A stretch of 64,000 nucleotides of DNA from Ursus arctos (taxonomy: Eukaryota > Chordata > Mammalia > Carnivora > Ursidae). Below, piece after piece: positions 11,275 to 23,399 of this stretch (positions are counted from its first letter, which is position 1; every line of letters starts with the position of its first letter). The notes under the pieces were generated by a model. It worked only from the letters and a program-made list of their open reading frames with translations. It was not told where the DNA came from and ran no database searches. The stretch spans positions 71,118,727 through 71,182,726 of the forward strand of contig NW_026623100.1 of NCBI RefSeq assembly GCF_023065955.2. Reading direction: 5' to 3'. The position numbers and the translations under genes were made by a program.

Positions 11275-11850
11275 TCAGGGGGTATCTCAGGAGTGAGAAG
11301 GGCACTAAGGCAGTTTAGCTCTCGCAGCGCTCCATGAATTCACAGTTCTGCCCTTGATCACCAACATCTCTGAAGACTCATCACTGCACCTGGAAAAGTT
11401 TTTGGCTTCACTGTGACTTTGAAGTGAACTTTAACTTCTAAAGAAATCTGTGATGACACAAAAGGCAGGTAAGATATATAGTTGAAAGATCAGGCCCCAC
11501 ATGTGGAAATGGTTTGTTACACTCTGGAATGTACCTGTGAAAAACGTAGCTTTGAAAATGTTAGTAGCAGATGCTTCTGTTCATCCCCATGCAATTTACT
11601 GATTATGATGTGCAGTCGCTTCCTCTCAAATTCCAAGTCAGTTGCCTTCTGGAGGTGTTGCCCTCAATCAGGACTGCAGTGCTAACACGTGGATTGGCCA
11701 GACTACCCTTTGGATACAGGGATACTTTCTGGAGGCGCGCCGCAGGCTCTCATGAGTTGCTCCCTGTCCTGTATTTACAAGTGTGATGGTTAAAGTGAGA
11801 GCTGTTGTCTCTGAGATGCCAGGATACTTAGTTCCTACAAAGCAAAGGCA
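11275..11850. other. No recognised feature
   Basis: A short unassigned stretch lies between two MER5-type remnants. No exon or repeat is supported. Confidence 0.4.
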
Positions 11851-11855
11851 CTGGT

Positions 11856-12031
11856 CAGTGGTTCTCCAACTTGAGCATGCATCTGAATCACGTGGAGGGC
11901 TCCTTAAAACACGCATTACTGGGCCCCATCCCCAGAGTTTCTGATTCATTAGGTTTGGGATAAAACCTGGATAATTTGCATTCCTAAGTTCCCAGGTGAT
12001 ATTAATGCTGGCCACACTTTGAGAACCAGTG
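11856..12031. mobile_element. MER5A-like hAT-Charlie MITE
   Basis: The 176-bp copy has near-inverted termini CAGTGGTTCTC and GAGAACCAGTG. Its interior matches MER5A: 'GCATCTGAATCACGTGGAGG', 'CTGGGCCCCATCCCCAGAGT', 'TTCTGATTCATTAGG', 'TTCCCAGGTGATATTAATGC'. It is a non-autonomous DNA transposon with no coding capacity. Confidence 0.9.
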
Positions 12032-15000
12032 TTCCAGGTAGCAGAGCCAAAAGGTAATGATAAAGGAGGTAGAAAAAAAGAGAATTGATTTGGTTTTTAA
12101 AAGGGGTATGCATTCAGGTTATGAACGCTTATAAAGGCTGAGGAGAGAGAGGAATGGCTATGCTTCTTACTGTTTTAGGGATTATTCTGTGGCTAACCTA
12201 TGTTACCCTCTAGCAACAAGGAATAAGCAGTAAATGTGTACATGATTTTCAACCACAGGCCGCTCTGAGTTATGAGTTTGTGGATGGAGTTACGCCATGA
12301 GATGAGAATTTAGAGGGAGGTTATGTCTCTCCCACAGAATATTTTTTTTAAATCACAAGTGTGAAGCTTTATCACAGTATAAAACAGACTTTTCTAATAA
12401 GAAAACCAACTTTGCTGACCACGGCCCTTACCAGACACACAAAGCTGACAGCCTTTGCCTGAACCTCTAAAAGGGCAAGCTCTTGGCTACATCCAGAAGG
12501 ACACATGGCAGTAGGAAGAGAGAACAGAGTAAAAATGAAAGGGTGGGGGGATGGTTCTCTTACTTACAGCTTACATTTTTATGTACTGTTCGTATCAAGT
12601 AATAACTCTCTTCTAGGGTATTGAATGGGTGCTGAAAAAGCTCACAGACAAAAGATGAATCAACCCCGTGTTTTCTCGGTGCCCCAACAGAACTCACCGC
12701 CTGCTGTGGACACCGGAAGTCCCGTGTTAGGCTATGACTGGGAAGAAAAAAATAAGTCCAAGAGATGACCCCATCCATCAAGAAGCTACAGGCTATTTTG
12801 TGAATTCAGGAAAGACAGAGCTGACAAACCAAATGCAGAGTTTGGGGTGGGGGAGGGGTAGAGAGAAGTAGGGTGTTGGGGGATTGGATTCCTGTACATA
12901 GTAAACAGCTAAGCAGATGCCAACCAGATCATGAGGCGAATCTTTAGATTTCTGGTAACTAAAGAGCAGGACTTCAGGCTTGATCAAGGTTGGGTTGGGT
13001 CTTCAAATTCCCTTTTCAGCTTTTCTTTCCAAACTAGTCCCCATACATACCTACCCCACCCTTTCCCACCCAGTAACATGTAGAATGTTCCGTGGTGTGT
13101 AAGATTGGGCGGAAGGGGCTGCAGACTCTAACACCAAACAGCCTTGGGATCTGGGAGAATAGTTTCTACACTGGCCCCTGGGGAAAAATGTATGTTGGAC
13201 ACGCAGGGGAAGAGCAGAGCCTATAAGGGCTGTAGGAGCCTTAGGAATTTCAGCAAATCCCTCAACCGTACTAGAGTCTGTCACCTTCCTTGGAGTTTAG
13301 TGGGTGTCCTCAGAGTCAGGATCAGTGAGGAGGCCCCCATCAGCTACTTCTCTTTCCCGTCTCTGCAGGTGAAAATACTCCTGTACAACCCCTATTTAGG
13401 AGATCCTCCACATCTGTCTGGGTTTTGCCCAGCAGGGGGTATAGGATCTTTTTAAATTATATTTTTTAAATACTGGGGTGTTCTTTTGAGGACCCACTAG
13501 GGGAGATATTTAGATATTCTTTCCATTGGCACCTTATGATCCAAATTCTTGCCTGTTAAATGCAAAAAAAAAAAAATCCTAAAGAATTATTTCTTTAAAA
13601 GGACCCAACTTAAATACATCTGTGGAAACTAAGCATAATTTATTTTTAAATTAGGTTAAAAATGTTTGCAGCGTATGCCCAAACTTTTCCAGATGTTAAA
13701 ACAAGTAAACACTATTAGATCAAATTTAATTTGGTTTGGTGTTTTAATCAACTTTTACCTTGATTTTCTTTTTTGCTTATAACAAGGTTTACTCGTGTGT
13801 CGGAGGTGGTCTTAAAAGTGTTAATTTTAGCTTTTCTTTACAACACAAATACAAGCACCAAGGCATTTTCTTATTATAAACTGAGTTAGATAAACTTTCA
13901 GTGTAGCTTTGCTTCATTAAACCAGGAAGTTTATACACCCTAACAAAAAAAATATGTATTTCCATTTGATGTTGGCATCAATGGTGGTACTGTGTATAAT
14001 GTCGTTAGTACTGGTAGCTGGAATTCTCCATGGGAGACTGATGAAAGACAGATGACAATAAAAAGGGCATCAGAAACCAAAAATAAAATGTGAGATGTGG
14101 CTTTAGAAGCAAGGGCACTATTTCCCAAGGCAGAAATTGTTTCTTGGGATGTGGCTGTGGGAGCTTGGAGGGGACTGAGACTGGGGTTTCCGATGCAACA
14201 TGGCAGTCAGTGGAGGAGGCTGGACCAGCTCAGTGGGAGCAAAGGGTATTCCCATCTTCCAGATTTGCAGGGAGGAGAGATGATTTATGGAATGTGTGGT
14301 GCTTAATGTTATTTTTCAAAAGTAGTTATCTGAATTGCTTTGAATGTCATGAAATGTGCTGATGAAGCTCCCATTTTGGGGATTGAATGACACAGATAGT
14401 TTAGCTGAGGTAAATTAGAGGGTTGGGCCAAGGTGGGAGTTGACGATCCTTACTATAGCAAGCCTTGTTTGAGGAAGAGTCTCCTGGATTCTATGTGTTA
14501 ATAAGGCCCCATGAATGTGTGTGTCTAAGAGTGTATTTTAATTATTCATATCTATGCATAATTAAAAAATAGTAAAAGGTAATGTTAAGGACTCTCGTCT
14601 TCCTTTTCATGCTAAAGATAATTTTGTCTTTGCAAGTTCTATTCCTGGTCTTGTTGCACAGATTGGGATAATGGGTAAAAAGGAGAAATAAAAGCAACCA
14701 AACCAATTTAAATGAGGTACTTTGGAAAGGACAAAGAAGCACTTGCAGGAGAGATTAGATTATGAAGGTGTGAGGAGGTGGGCAAGAATAACAAGGTGCA
14801 GCTCAGGACAAATTTTGGGAAAGTTTTGGGGGTACATTTTGAAAGAGAGAAAGAAGGACTAGAACATATCATTTTAGGATGAGAAGGACTTTGGGGTATA
14901 GACAGCAAAGGGAAGTATAAATAATTCTGTAGTGTGTTATGAACAGGTTTTGAAAAGCCTTACTCTGTGTTCCCAGTGAACCCCCAATTACCAAGCACTG

Positions 15001-16124
15001 TTCTTTCTCAATATTCTCATAAAACCCCTTTCTTTCCATGTTTTCCTTATGGCACAGTCCTCATTTTTGAAATCTCTTTCCTTGGATTCTCAGAAACTCT
15101 ACTAGATTGCACATTCATAAAATTCTGTAAAAATTTCTCATCCCTATCTAGGATTGCATTTGGCTGCATGTAACAGACAATCATCTTCAGTGGGTTTATT
15201 TTCTCCACATAATAAGAAGTCTAGAGTAGTTGGTAGTTTGGGGACAGTGCAGCTTCCCATCCTTATGGTATTTTTTCAAAATGGCTGTTTCATCTCCACA
15301 CATCAGAAGTGTATTCTAGGTGGAAGCAGGGTAAAGAAGTGAGGATAAAAGTCATATACCAGTTGCATTTCTCTCTTTAATCAGAAAAACAAACTTTTTA
15401 TACCTGATAGACTTCCCCTTAAATTCCAACCACAGTTGCGTCTCCTGGTCAACCCCTAGTTGCAAGCGAGCCTGAGAGACAAAGCATTTTATCTGTGTTC
15501 ATTATTCCCTACTTCCCCAAACAAAACAAAACTTCCCCCCAAAAACCCCCAAACAGAGGTTCTGTAAATGAGGGGGAGGAGGATAATAAATATTCAGAGG
15601 CTATTAATAATGTCTTCCATATATCCAGCTTGCTGTGTAAGGCTGGATATGCAGAGGTTGGTGGAGACATTGACCAAGTTCTTCCCATACCCACTTACAA
15701 AAATAAATTTCTAGTCTGTGATTCTCACTATTAGACTTTCATGTCTTTCTAAGTGTACTGGATGCTGCTGCTAATTTTATATGTCCTGTGTCAATTAGAT
15801 CAAGCTGGAGAAGGCTGCTTTCCCTACCAACTGAGGCCTTTGTGCCAAACCAAGTAAGGGAGGCCTCCTTGTTTTATCAGAGCAAATAAACTTGCTTGTT
15901 GTCTATAACCCAAAGTACTGACTCTTACAGGTAAGAGATCTGCTTGTAGTAGAAGAGATCACTCTCACGGCAGACAAGAGGGAAATGGTGTCAGGGTTGG
16001 AACCTCCCGGGGCTATTCCAGTCATACTAAGTAACTAAGTAATCCGCTTTGCTGACATAGAGGTACATACAGTTTTCCTCTCAATATCTTTTGATATAGT
16101 GGGCCTTTGCAAACTTACTTATAC
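12032..16124. other. Mostly unassigned, AT-rich sequence
   Basis: About 4 kb with no exon, RNA gene or clearly named repeat. The segment 15150-15345 resembles a generic mammalian interspersed repeat ('GGGTTTATTTTCTCCACATA', 'AATAAGAAGTCTAGAG'), but I cannot place its family. Short A runs at 13561-13576 and similar are the only simple repeats seen. Confidence 0.4.
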
Positions 16125-16326
16125 TTTTTTAAAAAAGATTTTATTTATTTCTTTAAGAGAGAAGGGAAATAGAGAGAGAGCACAACTGGGGGAAGGGGGC
16201 AGAGGGAAAGGGAGAAGCAGACTCCCTTCAGGGTAGGGAGCCCAATGCAGGGCTCAATCCCACAACCCTTGGATCATGACCCGAGTCAAAGGCAGAGGCT
16301 TAACAGAGTGAGCCACCAGGCACTGC
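16125..16326 (-). mobile_element. Old CAN-SINE, antisense
   Basis: The plus strand shows AAAAAAGATTTTATTTATTT, then 'GAGAAGCAGACTCCC', 'GGGAGCCCAATGCAGGGCTC', 'GATCATGACCCGAGTCAAAG', and an eroded head 'GAGCCACCAGGCACTGCCCC'. Internal divergence and the lack of a clear target-site duplication indicate an older copy. Confidence 0.9.
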
Positions 16327-16999
16327 CCCCACCCCCCAAAAAGTCTTAAAGCTTCTGGGTTGTAGGAACTAATGTAGTCTCTAGTTCTTAAAAGCAAAGA
16401 GCTACCAAGGGGGGTTAGCTGGAAAAGGGAAGCAGCAAGAATAAAACACCTAGAAGGAGTAGTAAATTAACACTAGCGCCAATAGGCACTTTTTCCTTGG
16501 GGACTCTCATCAGATTCTGGCCCAGAGAAAGGCTTAAAATCCAGGCTTCCTCATTTCTGGCAGAAAGCTGCTACCGAGGACAGAAAAGCAACAAAGGTTT
16601 TGGTGATCGTCTGTAGTTGGAGTGTCCACATTGGAAGCCTTTCATACACAGTGCATCACCCCTCAACATATTTATGAAGTTTCAAAGCACAGGTTGGGGA
16701 AGGAAGCTACAGATTAAGCTTTTGTCTTCTAGAGTAGAGGACAAAAAGGATTAAAAGACTGTTGTAATTAAGACTGTGGCATTAGCACAAGCAAAGACAC
16801 ATTCAACAATGGAAGAGAATGGGGAACAGTCTAGAAACAGACTGGTATGTGTGGTCACCTGATGTAGGACCCATTTGATTGTTCTACCCAAGATTCTGAA
16901 TGTATTTGTTAGATCAAGCTTGAGAATCATGTTATTCAAGAATCCTGCATGCTTGCTTTTTTTGAGCAAAGTAGTTTCTGAGAGAAGTATGTTAAAATC

Positions 17000-17610
17000 A
17001 CCCTTTCTGGTAGATGTTGATAAAATGGCCTTTATAATTCAGTCATATTGAGTTTTATATATTGTGGACATGTTTCAATAGGAATATTATAAATGTCCAT
17101 TTCTTTATCCCTCTTTGTCATACCCAGGTAGATTTTCTCCATTCTGTCTTCCAAGGAATTACTGTTTCTTCAGAATATCCTGTCTAGCTTTTTCTAATTT
17201 TTTATTTCAGTTCTAATTTTCGAATGGTTTTTAATGTCTACCTTTAATCTTCCATAGTTTCTAATTCTTCCATGATGTTAGTTTCTCCTTTGGCTCTTTG
17301 AGAATTTTAAACATCCAGTATTTATTTTAAAGTCTTTTCCAAATACCTCAATCATCTCTATATTGTCAGGAGTAAACAGTCCCATCTGTTGCTGCTCTTG
17401 ACTTCCTTTCTTGGCACTGAAATCCACTTTCCTTCATTTTTTTCTCCTGTCCCATCTCCTATTGGAATGATCAAATTTTCTTTATTCTACCTTGTCTCAT
17501 GCTCCCTTGGGTTGGAAGTTTTATTTTACGTTTTTATTTTTGAGATGGTTATACTTAAAATTTTAACATACACGATTAATGCAAAATGTCATTCATAGCA
17601 GATCTGCATC
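17000..17610 (-). mobile_element. Probable ancient L1M fragment, antisense
   Basis: The plus strand is T-rich with phrases like 'TTTCTAATTTTTTATTTCAG' and 'ATACCTCAATCATCTCTATA', in the style of decayed antisense L1M ORF1/5' sequence. No reading frame survives and the assignment rests on loose similarity. Confidence 0.35.
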
Positions 17611-18540
17611 ACTTCAAAACTACGTGGGAACACTTAAGCCTCCAGCCATGTTGGAAGCTTAAGTGGTAGTGAAATTTCCCTCCTATCATAAACAACTAGA
17701 AACCTGAATAACATACATGAAATAACTCTTTTCAGAACCGTATTGTGTTCCCTGAAAGAAAAGAAACAAAATGAAATAATGAGCATGCTGGCTTTCTCCC
17801 TGGAGACATTTTGTGTCCAGAAGCACAGGAGGGAGAATCCAAGCAGAGCATGGTGATTTTGCTGAATTTCAGAGGCAGATTGGAGTAGTGGAAGCTGATG
17901 GAGCTGGAATTTGATGGGCAGAATACAGCAAAGGATAAAACCGCAGATGGAAAGAGTTGCAGAACTATGCACGGGGTTCTCTTGAATACTTTCTGGAATA
18001 CAAAGCTACATAGATAGAGTAAGATGCCATGAGGACAGACAAAGAGCAAATATTAGAGAGTTGTCAGCTGAGTAATTGCCAGAGCTCAACAACAGACAGA
18101 CTTGGGAGAATTCAAATTCCAGCCAGCTAGAGTGAAGAGACCAGGTTGATAACCCAATTCCTCAGTATATTTTTGTTTCATGAATGATGACTTTTAATAA
18201 AGTAGCTGCTTTATTAAAGTAGCTCTCATAATTACAATGGTTCTTTCCTTTGTTCTTATATACTGTTAAGAAAATGGTAATCATCACTGAAAGGGCCAAC
18301 TTTAAATACAACTCCTGTGATTTCTGTTGCCATCTATATGTGATGGGTCCCAAGTCTTATATTCCTTCCACCTAGATTCAATTATCTATTGAACATCTCT
18401 ACTCAGAAGCATCTCAAATGGATGGAACTCAGAAAATCATACAAGAATAAGTTAAATTAACTATCATGCTATCATACTATCATGCTAGTAATTTACTAAT
18501 TCTTTCACATGTTTATGTTTTATCTCTCTAGCTACACTGA
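17611..18540. other. No recognised feature
   Basis: Unassigned sequence. The antisense 105-112-codon frames at 17634-18049 show no family signature. Confidence 0.4.
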
Positions 18541-18544
18541 AAAT

Positions 18545-18745
18545 CTTTGAGGTCAAGTATCTGGGTTGTATCCTGGCTATCTCACTTCCTGTATCCTCTT
18601 GAGCAATGTTTGTTTTCTCACTTATATACTAAGGATAAACCTTCTCAGATTTGTTTGAGGACCAAAATTTAAATGAGTTAGTGTGTGTTCAGTGCTTTGC
18701 AAACTGTAAAGGATTATGAAAGTGAAGGATATTATTACATTCTGG
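18545..18745 (+). mobile_element. MIR
   Basis: Order and motifs fit MIR sense: 'TATCTGGGTTGTATCCTGGC', 'CTTGAGCAATGTTTG', 'ACTAAGGATAAACC', 'TGTTCAGTGCTTTGCAAACT', 'GATATTATTACATTC'. It is diverged but extends over most of the element. Confidence 0.7.
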
Positions 18746-18835
18746 CATTCTTCAGCAGGGCAACCACCCCTCGACTTTCCCTAACACCCATGAGAGCATT
18801 AGGCATAAAGAAGGTGCTCAATAAATGTGTGGATA
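18746..18835 (+). mobile_element. L2 3' terminus
   Basis: The stretch 'CATGAGAGCATTAGGCATAA' followed by 'AGAAGGTGCTCAATAAATGT' matches the last bases of L2 in sense orientation. It is very short. Confidence 0.45.
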
Positions 18836-19551
18836 CATGTGGATGAGCCATTTAGAAATTGTATGATAAGACTGGAGGGATACTCTTTCAGAGTTGGTGG
18901 ACCCAATACCAGCTTGGGGGGGGGGGGGTTCCCGTACACATAACACCAAGTAATCATTAGACACCAGAAGGCTGTATGAGAATTCAACTCAATGCGGACA
19001 CCATTTACCTGGACATAGCATCAGATTCCACAGATTAAGGGCTCAGTCCTATGAGACTGCCTTCCATCCCCACTTCAGATACCAACACAAGCCCTAGACC
19101 ATTACCTGGGACTCTGTCCCACCAGCTACGGATTGGAGGTTCCAATGACCTCCTCTTTAGGTTTGATTAATTTGGTAGAGAGACTCACAGAACTCAGGGG
19201 AACACTTATATTTACCAGTTTAATAAAGGATATGAATCAATAGTCAGATGGAAGAAATGCATAGGGTAAGGCCTGGAAAAAGGGCACTGAGCCTCCGTAC
19301 CCTGTCAGAATGCACCACTCTCCCTAACCTCCACCTGTTCAACAACCAGGAAGCTCCCAAACCCAGTCCTTTTGGGTTTTTATGGGGTCTTCATTACATA
19401 GTCATGATGGGCATTCAACTCCCAGCTCCCCTCCCCTCCCCAGAGGTCACGGGGCGGGACTGAAAATTCCACCCCTCTAATCACATGGTTGGACCTCCTG
19501 GCAACCAACACCTTCTCCCCCACCCTTGAGTGGGGTACAAAACTCACTTTA

Positions 19552-21228
19552 TTTTTTTTTAATAATAATTTTTTATTATGTTATGTTAGTCACCATACAG
19601 TTCATCCTTTTTTTTGATGTAGTGTTCCATGATTCATTATTTGCGTATAACACCCAGTGCTCCATGCAATATGTGCCCTCCTTAATACCCATCACCGGCC
19701 TATCCCAATCCCCGACCACCCTCCCCTCTGGAGCCCTCAGTTTGTTTCCCAGAGTCCATAGTCTCTCGTGGTTCATCCCCCCTTCTGTTTACCCCCTCTT
19801 CATTCTTCCCTTCCTTCTCCTACCGATCTCCCTGCTATTTCTTATGTTCCATAAATGAGTGAAACCATATGATAATTGTCTTTCTCTGCTTGACTTATTT
19901 CACTTAGCAAAATCTCCTCCAGTCCCGTCCACGTTGCTGCAAATGTTGGGTAATCGTTCTTTCTGATGGCTGAGTAATATTCCATTGTATGTATGGACCA
20001 CATCTTCTTAATCCAGTCATCTGTTGAAGGGCATCTCGGTTCCTTCCATAATTTAGCTATTGTGGACAATGCTGCTGTGAACATTGGGGTGCATATGGCC
20101 CTTCTCTTCACTACATCTGTATCTTTGGGGTAAATACTCAGTAGTGCAATTGCTGGATCATAGGGTAGCTCAATTTTTAACTTTTTAAGGGACCTCCACA
20201 CTGTTTTCCAGAGTGGCTGTACCAACTTGCATTCCCACCAACAATGTAGGAGGGATCCCCTTTCTCCACATCCTCTCCAACATTTGTTGTTTCTTGCCTT
20301 GTCCATTTTTGCCATTCTAACTGGCATAATGTGGTATCTTAGTGTGGTTTTGATTTGAATTTCCCTGAGGGCTGATGATTTTGAGCATTTTTTCATGTGT
20401 CTCTTAGCCATTTGGGTGTCTTCATTGGAAAAGTGTCTGTTCATATCTTCTGCCCATTTTTTGATTTGATTATTTGTTTCTCATGTATTGAGTCTGAGAA
20501 GTTCTTTGTAGATCTTGGATACCAGTGTTTTATCTGAAGTGTCATTTGCAAATATCTTCTCCCATTCCATGGGCTGCCCATTAGTTTTTTTGACTGTTTC
20601 CTTAGCTGTGCAGAAGCTTTTTATCTTGATGAAGTCCTACAAGTTCATTTTTTCTTTTGTTTTTCTTGCCTTTGGAGATGTGTCATGAAAAAAGTTGCTG
20701 TGGCCGATGTTAAAGAGGTTACAGCCTATGTTCTCCTCTAGAATTTTGATGGATTCCTGTCTCACATCGAGGTCTTTCATCCATTTGGAGTTTATCTTTG
20801 TGTATGGTGTGAGAGAGTGGTCAAGTTTCATTCTTTTGCATGTAGCTGTCCAATTTTCCCAGCACCATTTATTGAAGAGACTGTCTTTTTTCCACTGGGT
20901 GTTTTTTCCTGCTTTGTCAAAGATTAGTTGCCCAAAGAGCCAAGGGTCCATTTCTGGGGTCTCTATTCTGTTCCATTGGTCTATGTGTCTGTTTTTGTGC
21001 CAGTACCATGCTGTCTTTGTGATCACAGCTTTGTAGTATAGCTTGAAATCCGGCAACGTGATGCCCCCAGCTTTGTTTTTCCTTTCCAACAATTCCTTGG
21101 CGATTCGGGGCCTTTTCTGGTTCCACACAAATTTAAGGGCCGTTTGTTTCAGCGTTTTGAAAAATGTCATTGATATTTTGATTGGGATAGCATCGAAAGT
21201 ATAGATCACTCTGGGTAGCATAGACATC
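19552..21228 (-). mobile_element. 5'-truncated carnivore L1
   Basis: A 1.68-kb antisense insertion in the LTR above. The T-rich 3' tail lies at 19552-19580, followed by the 3' UTR (19581-19841) and the C-terminal part of ORF2 up to the truncation at about 21228. Target-site duplications AAAACTCACTTTA (19539-19551) and AAAAGTCACTTTA (21229-21241) differ by one base, proving a standard target-primed insertion. The low number of ORF-breaking changes marks a fairly young carnivore L1 subfamily, the same type as the inverted copy at 36.3-37.0 kb. Confidence 0.95.
19842..21228 (-). pseudogene. L1 ORF2 C-terminal half, two nonsense codons
   Basis: The frame runs about 460 codons on the minus strand and ends at a natural stop (TAA, 19842-19844). 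It corresponds to the distal reverse-transcriptase region and the cysteine-rich C-terminus of LINE-1 ORF2p. Recognisable stretches include [15 protein letters not shown] and [15 protein letters not shown] at the upstream side, and [20 protein letters not shown] near 20290, the conserved Cys/His-containing tail region. Two in-frame stops break it: TAG at 20637-20639, where the family has Trp, and TGA at 20481-20483. I see no frameshift between them. The endonuclease and catalytic RT motif are absent through 5' truncation, so no activity is possible. Confidence 0.93.
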
Positions 21229-21395
21229 AAAAGTCACTTTAAATAATACAACAAAAGATAACTTCAGAGCCCTTATCACTGGAAATTCCAAGGATTTTAG
21301 GAATTGTGAGCCAGGCAAAGACCAAATACATGTGAGAAATATACTTTGATCATCCAAATGACAAATATATATTTCTTATAAATCGCAATATCACA

Positions 21396-23390
21396 GACAC
21401 TAAACGAAGACTAAGAACTAGTTGCACTGCCATCAGTACTACTAACTTCCTGTGTGAGCTCAGGCAATCTCCTCACGTCTGTTGGCACACATTCTTTAAC
21501 CCAGGTAATCTCTAAGAATTCTTTCTGTTCTGCTAGCCCTCCTTACTGATCTCAAAATGAGGCCCCACAAACTGCCTATACTGCCAGATCAATATTCTCT
21601 TTCCCTGTGTGTTCTACTTTCTCCGCCCTCTCAGGTGAGAAACTGAAGCGTGACAGTGGACACTCCATTGAAATCTCCACAGCAGAAGGAAAACAAATGT
21701 GCAATGCCCTTTGATCCCTCATAACCGGCAGTGCTAGTTCTGGTCTTTCAGTCCCTATTCCTCACAGTGGACAGCTGAGGAAGTGCAGCCAGTTGGCTAT
21801 TCTGTAAGCTGGTCAACAAATTTCTTCACTTAGGAAGTTGCTTTTCTCTTTCTCCTCTCGACAAGGAGGGGTTGGGACCTGTTTCTGCCCCATGTGTGGG
21901 GTGCTCCCCATGTCTACCCTTATGCACTATCCCCTCAAGACTCATATTTAGCTCCATCCAGTCTTGGCCGTGTCCACCTAGATGGCCAGTGACCAACTTT
22001 CTGTCTGACTTCTGTTTGTGCTCAAGGTGGAAATGAGGGTCCCACAGGCAAAGAGTCTTCCAATTCTGGGGCTGTTTCCAAAAATAAAGTTGCTGTGATA
22101 CCCCAAATCAGCAGGCACAGGACAGAGCAGTCACAGTTGTTCACTGGCCTTCCACCTCTTGGTGGCCTCCAGCCAGCAGACTGTAGGGCCCTTGAAGGCT
22201 GTGTGATGAAATGTGGTCCTCAGGGTCCTCTCCAACATTTTTACACTCACCATACAATAAACTGCCTCAGGATGCCACTTCCTTCCAGCACCTCCCAGGG
22301 CTTTCAGAGAGCACTGGTGACATACAGATGGCCCTTGAACTTTCCTCTCTCAACTGCAGTTTCCTAGCTTTGGAACTTTTCCCATATGCTTCAAAAGTAT
22401 CTTTCTCTGTTCTGTTTTTAATTCACAAGCTATAAAAATTTACAAAACATTGTTTTTTCATTTAGAGGCAAAAAAAGTTTTGTGTGTATAACCCCCCCCC
22501 CCCATCACTACTATCTCTTTCTCTTCACCCTCTCAAATATTACCTGTGATCAGGGATCTGGAAGCCTTTAAAGAAGGAATGGAAAGAGAGAAAGCAAAGT
22601 TGATAGGAAAAAAAAATCACTGCATTTAGATCTTGGCCCCAAGATGCCAGCCTCCCAAGAAACTTGGTTCTTGGCTACTAGGTGTCCTGTACTGCCATTG
22701 ACCCAAGTGGGCCTGCACCCAAACCTAGGGCCCCACAATAATCTATACCTGGCAGCAGCTTTGGTGCTATTCTTCATGAGCAAAAACAGAGTTCTCTTTG
22801 GGAATTTAGACCTAGACATTTGAAACACATACATTTCTGATGTTGATGGCAGGCTGGAGGTGGCTTGGGCTGGGTTGCGGGGGGGATTGTGTGTGACAGG
22901 TGTGCAGAGAGATGGAAATTAATTGGAGCCTCCTGAACCAGTGTGAAATGTACCAGAATTAGTCAAAGGACTGAGTGGTCTGGTGTGGCTGACATCCTGC
23001 AATAGTGGAAAGAGATGATGAAGAATTAATTTTTTGTAGGGGCACACTACTCAGTTTTTGGTTACTCTTGTGCATTGTGTTCTTCACTGGATAAGAAAAT
23101 TGTAACCAGAAGGTTAGCCCTTTCAGAGAATGAGTTAGATCTATTGTTTCCCTGTATCCTCCTAAGCTAGACAGAGGGAATGTACTAGCTTTTAGCATAT
23201 GACACTCTCAATTCACTTTATGAAAAAATGTTCTGATCAAAGTTAAAAAGAGATTTCCTATTATAACCTTGTTGTATTCCCAAACTAGAGATTAAGGTTC
23301 CAAACTCAGAGACTAATGACTTAATGGGCAGCTGTTTCTTCCCTACCTGAATCTGATATATAGAGTTGTTTCATTGTTGTTGTTTTAATC
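21396..23390. other. No recognised feature
   Basis: Unassigned sequence with a C homopolymer run near 22491-22504. Short frames at 22095-22435 show no family signature. No exon is supported. Confidence 0.4.
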
Positions 23391-23399
23391 TACAACTCC

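Larger units (their letters stand above)
18895..21395 (+). mobile_element. Old ERV-type LTR, split by an L1
   Basis: The parts at 18895-19551 and 21229-21395 join into one roughly 820-bp element with TG...CA ends (TGGTGGACC at the start, ATATCACA at the end). The interior blocks 'AGAGACTCACAGAACTCAGG', 'CCTTTTGGGTTTTTATGGGG', 'GGAAATTCCAAGGATTTTAG' and 'CCAAATATATATTTCTTAT'-like text recall a known mammalian LTR whose exact family I cannot name. No internal viral genes are seen, so it is a solo LTR. It also carries a 12-13-base G run near 18915. Confidence 0.6.
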
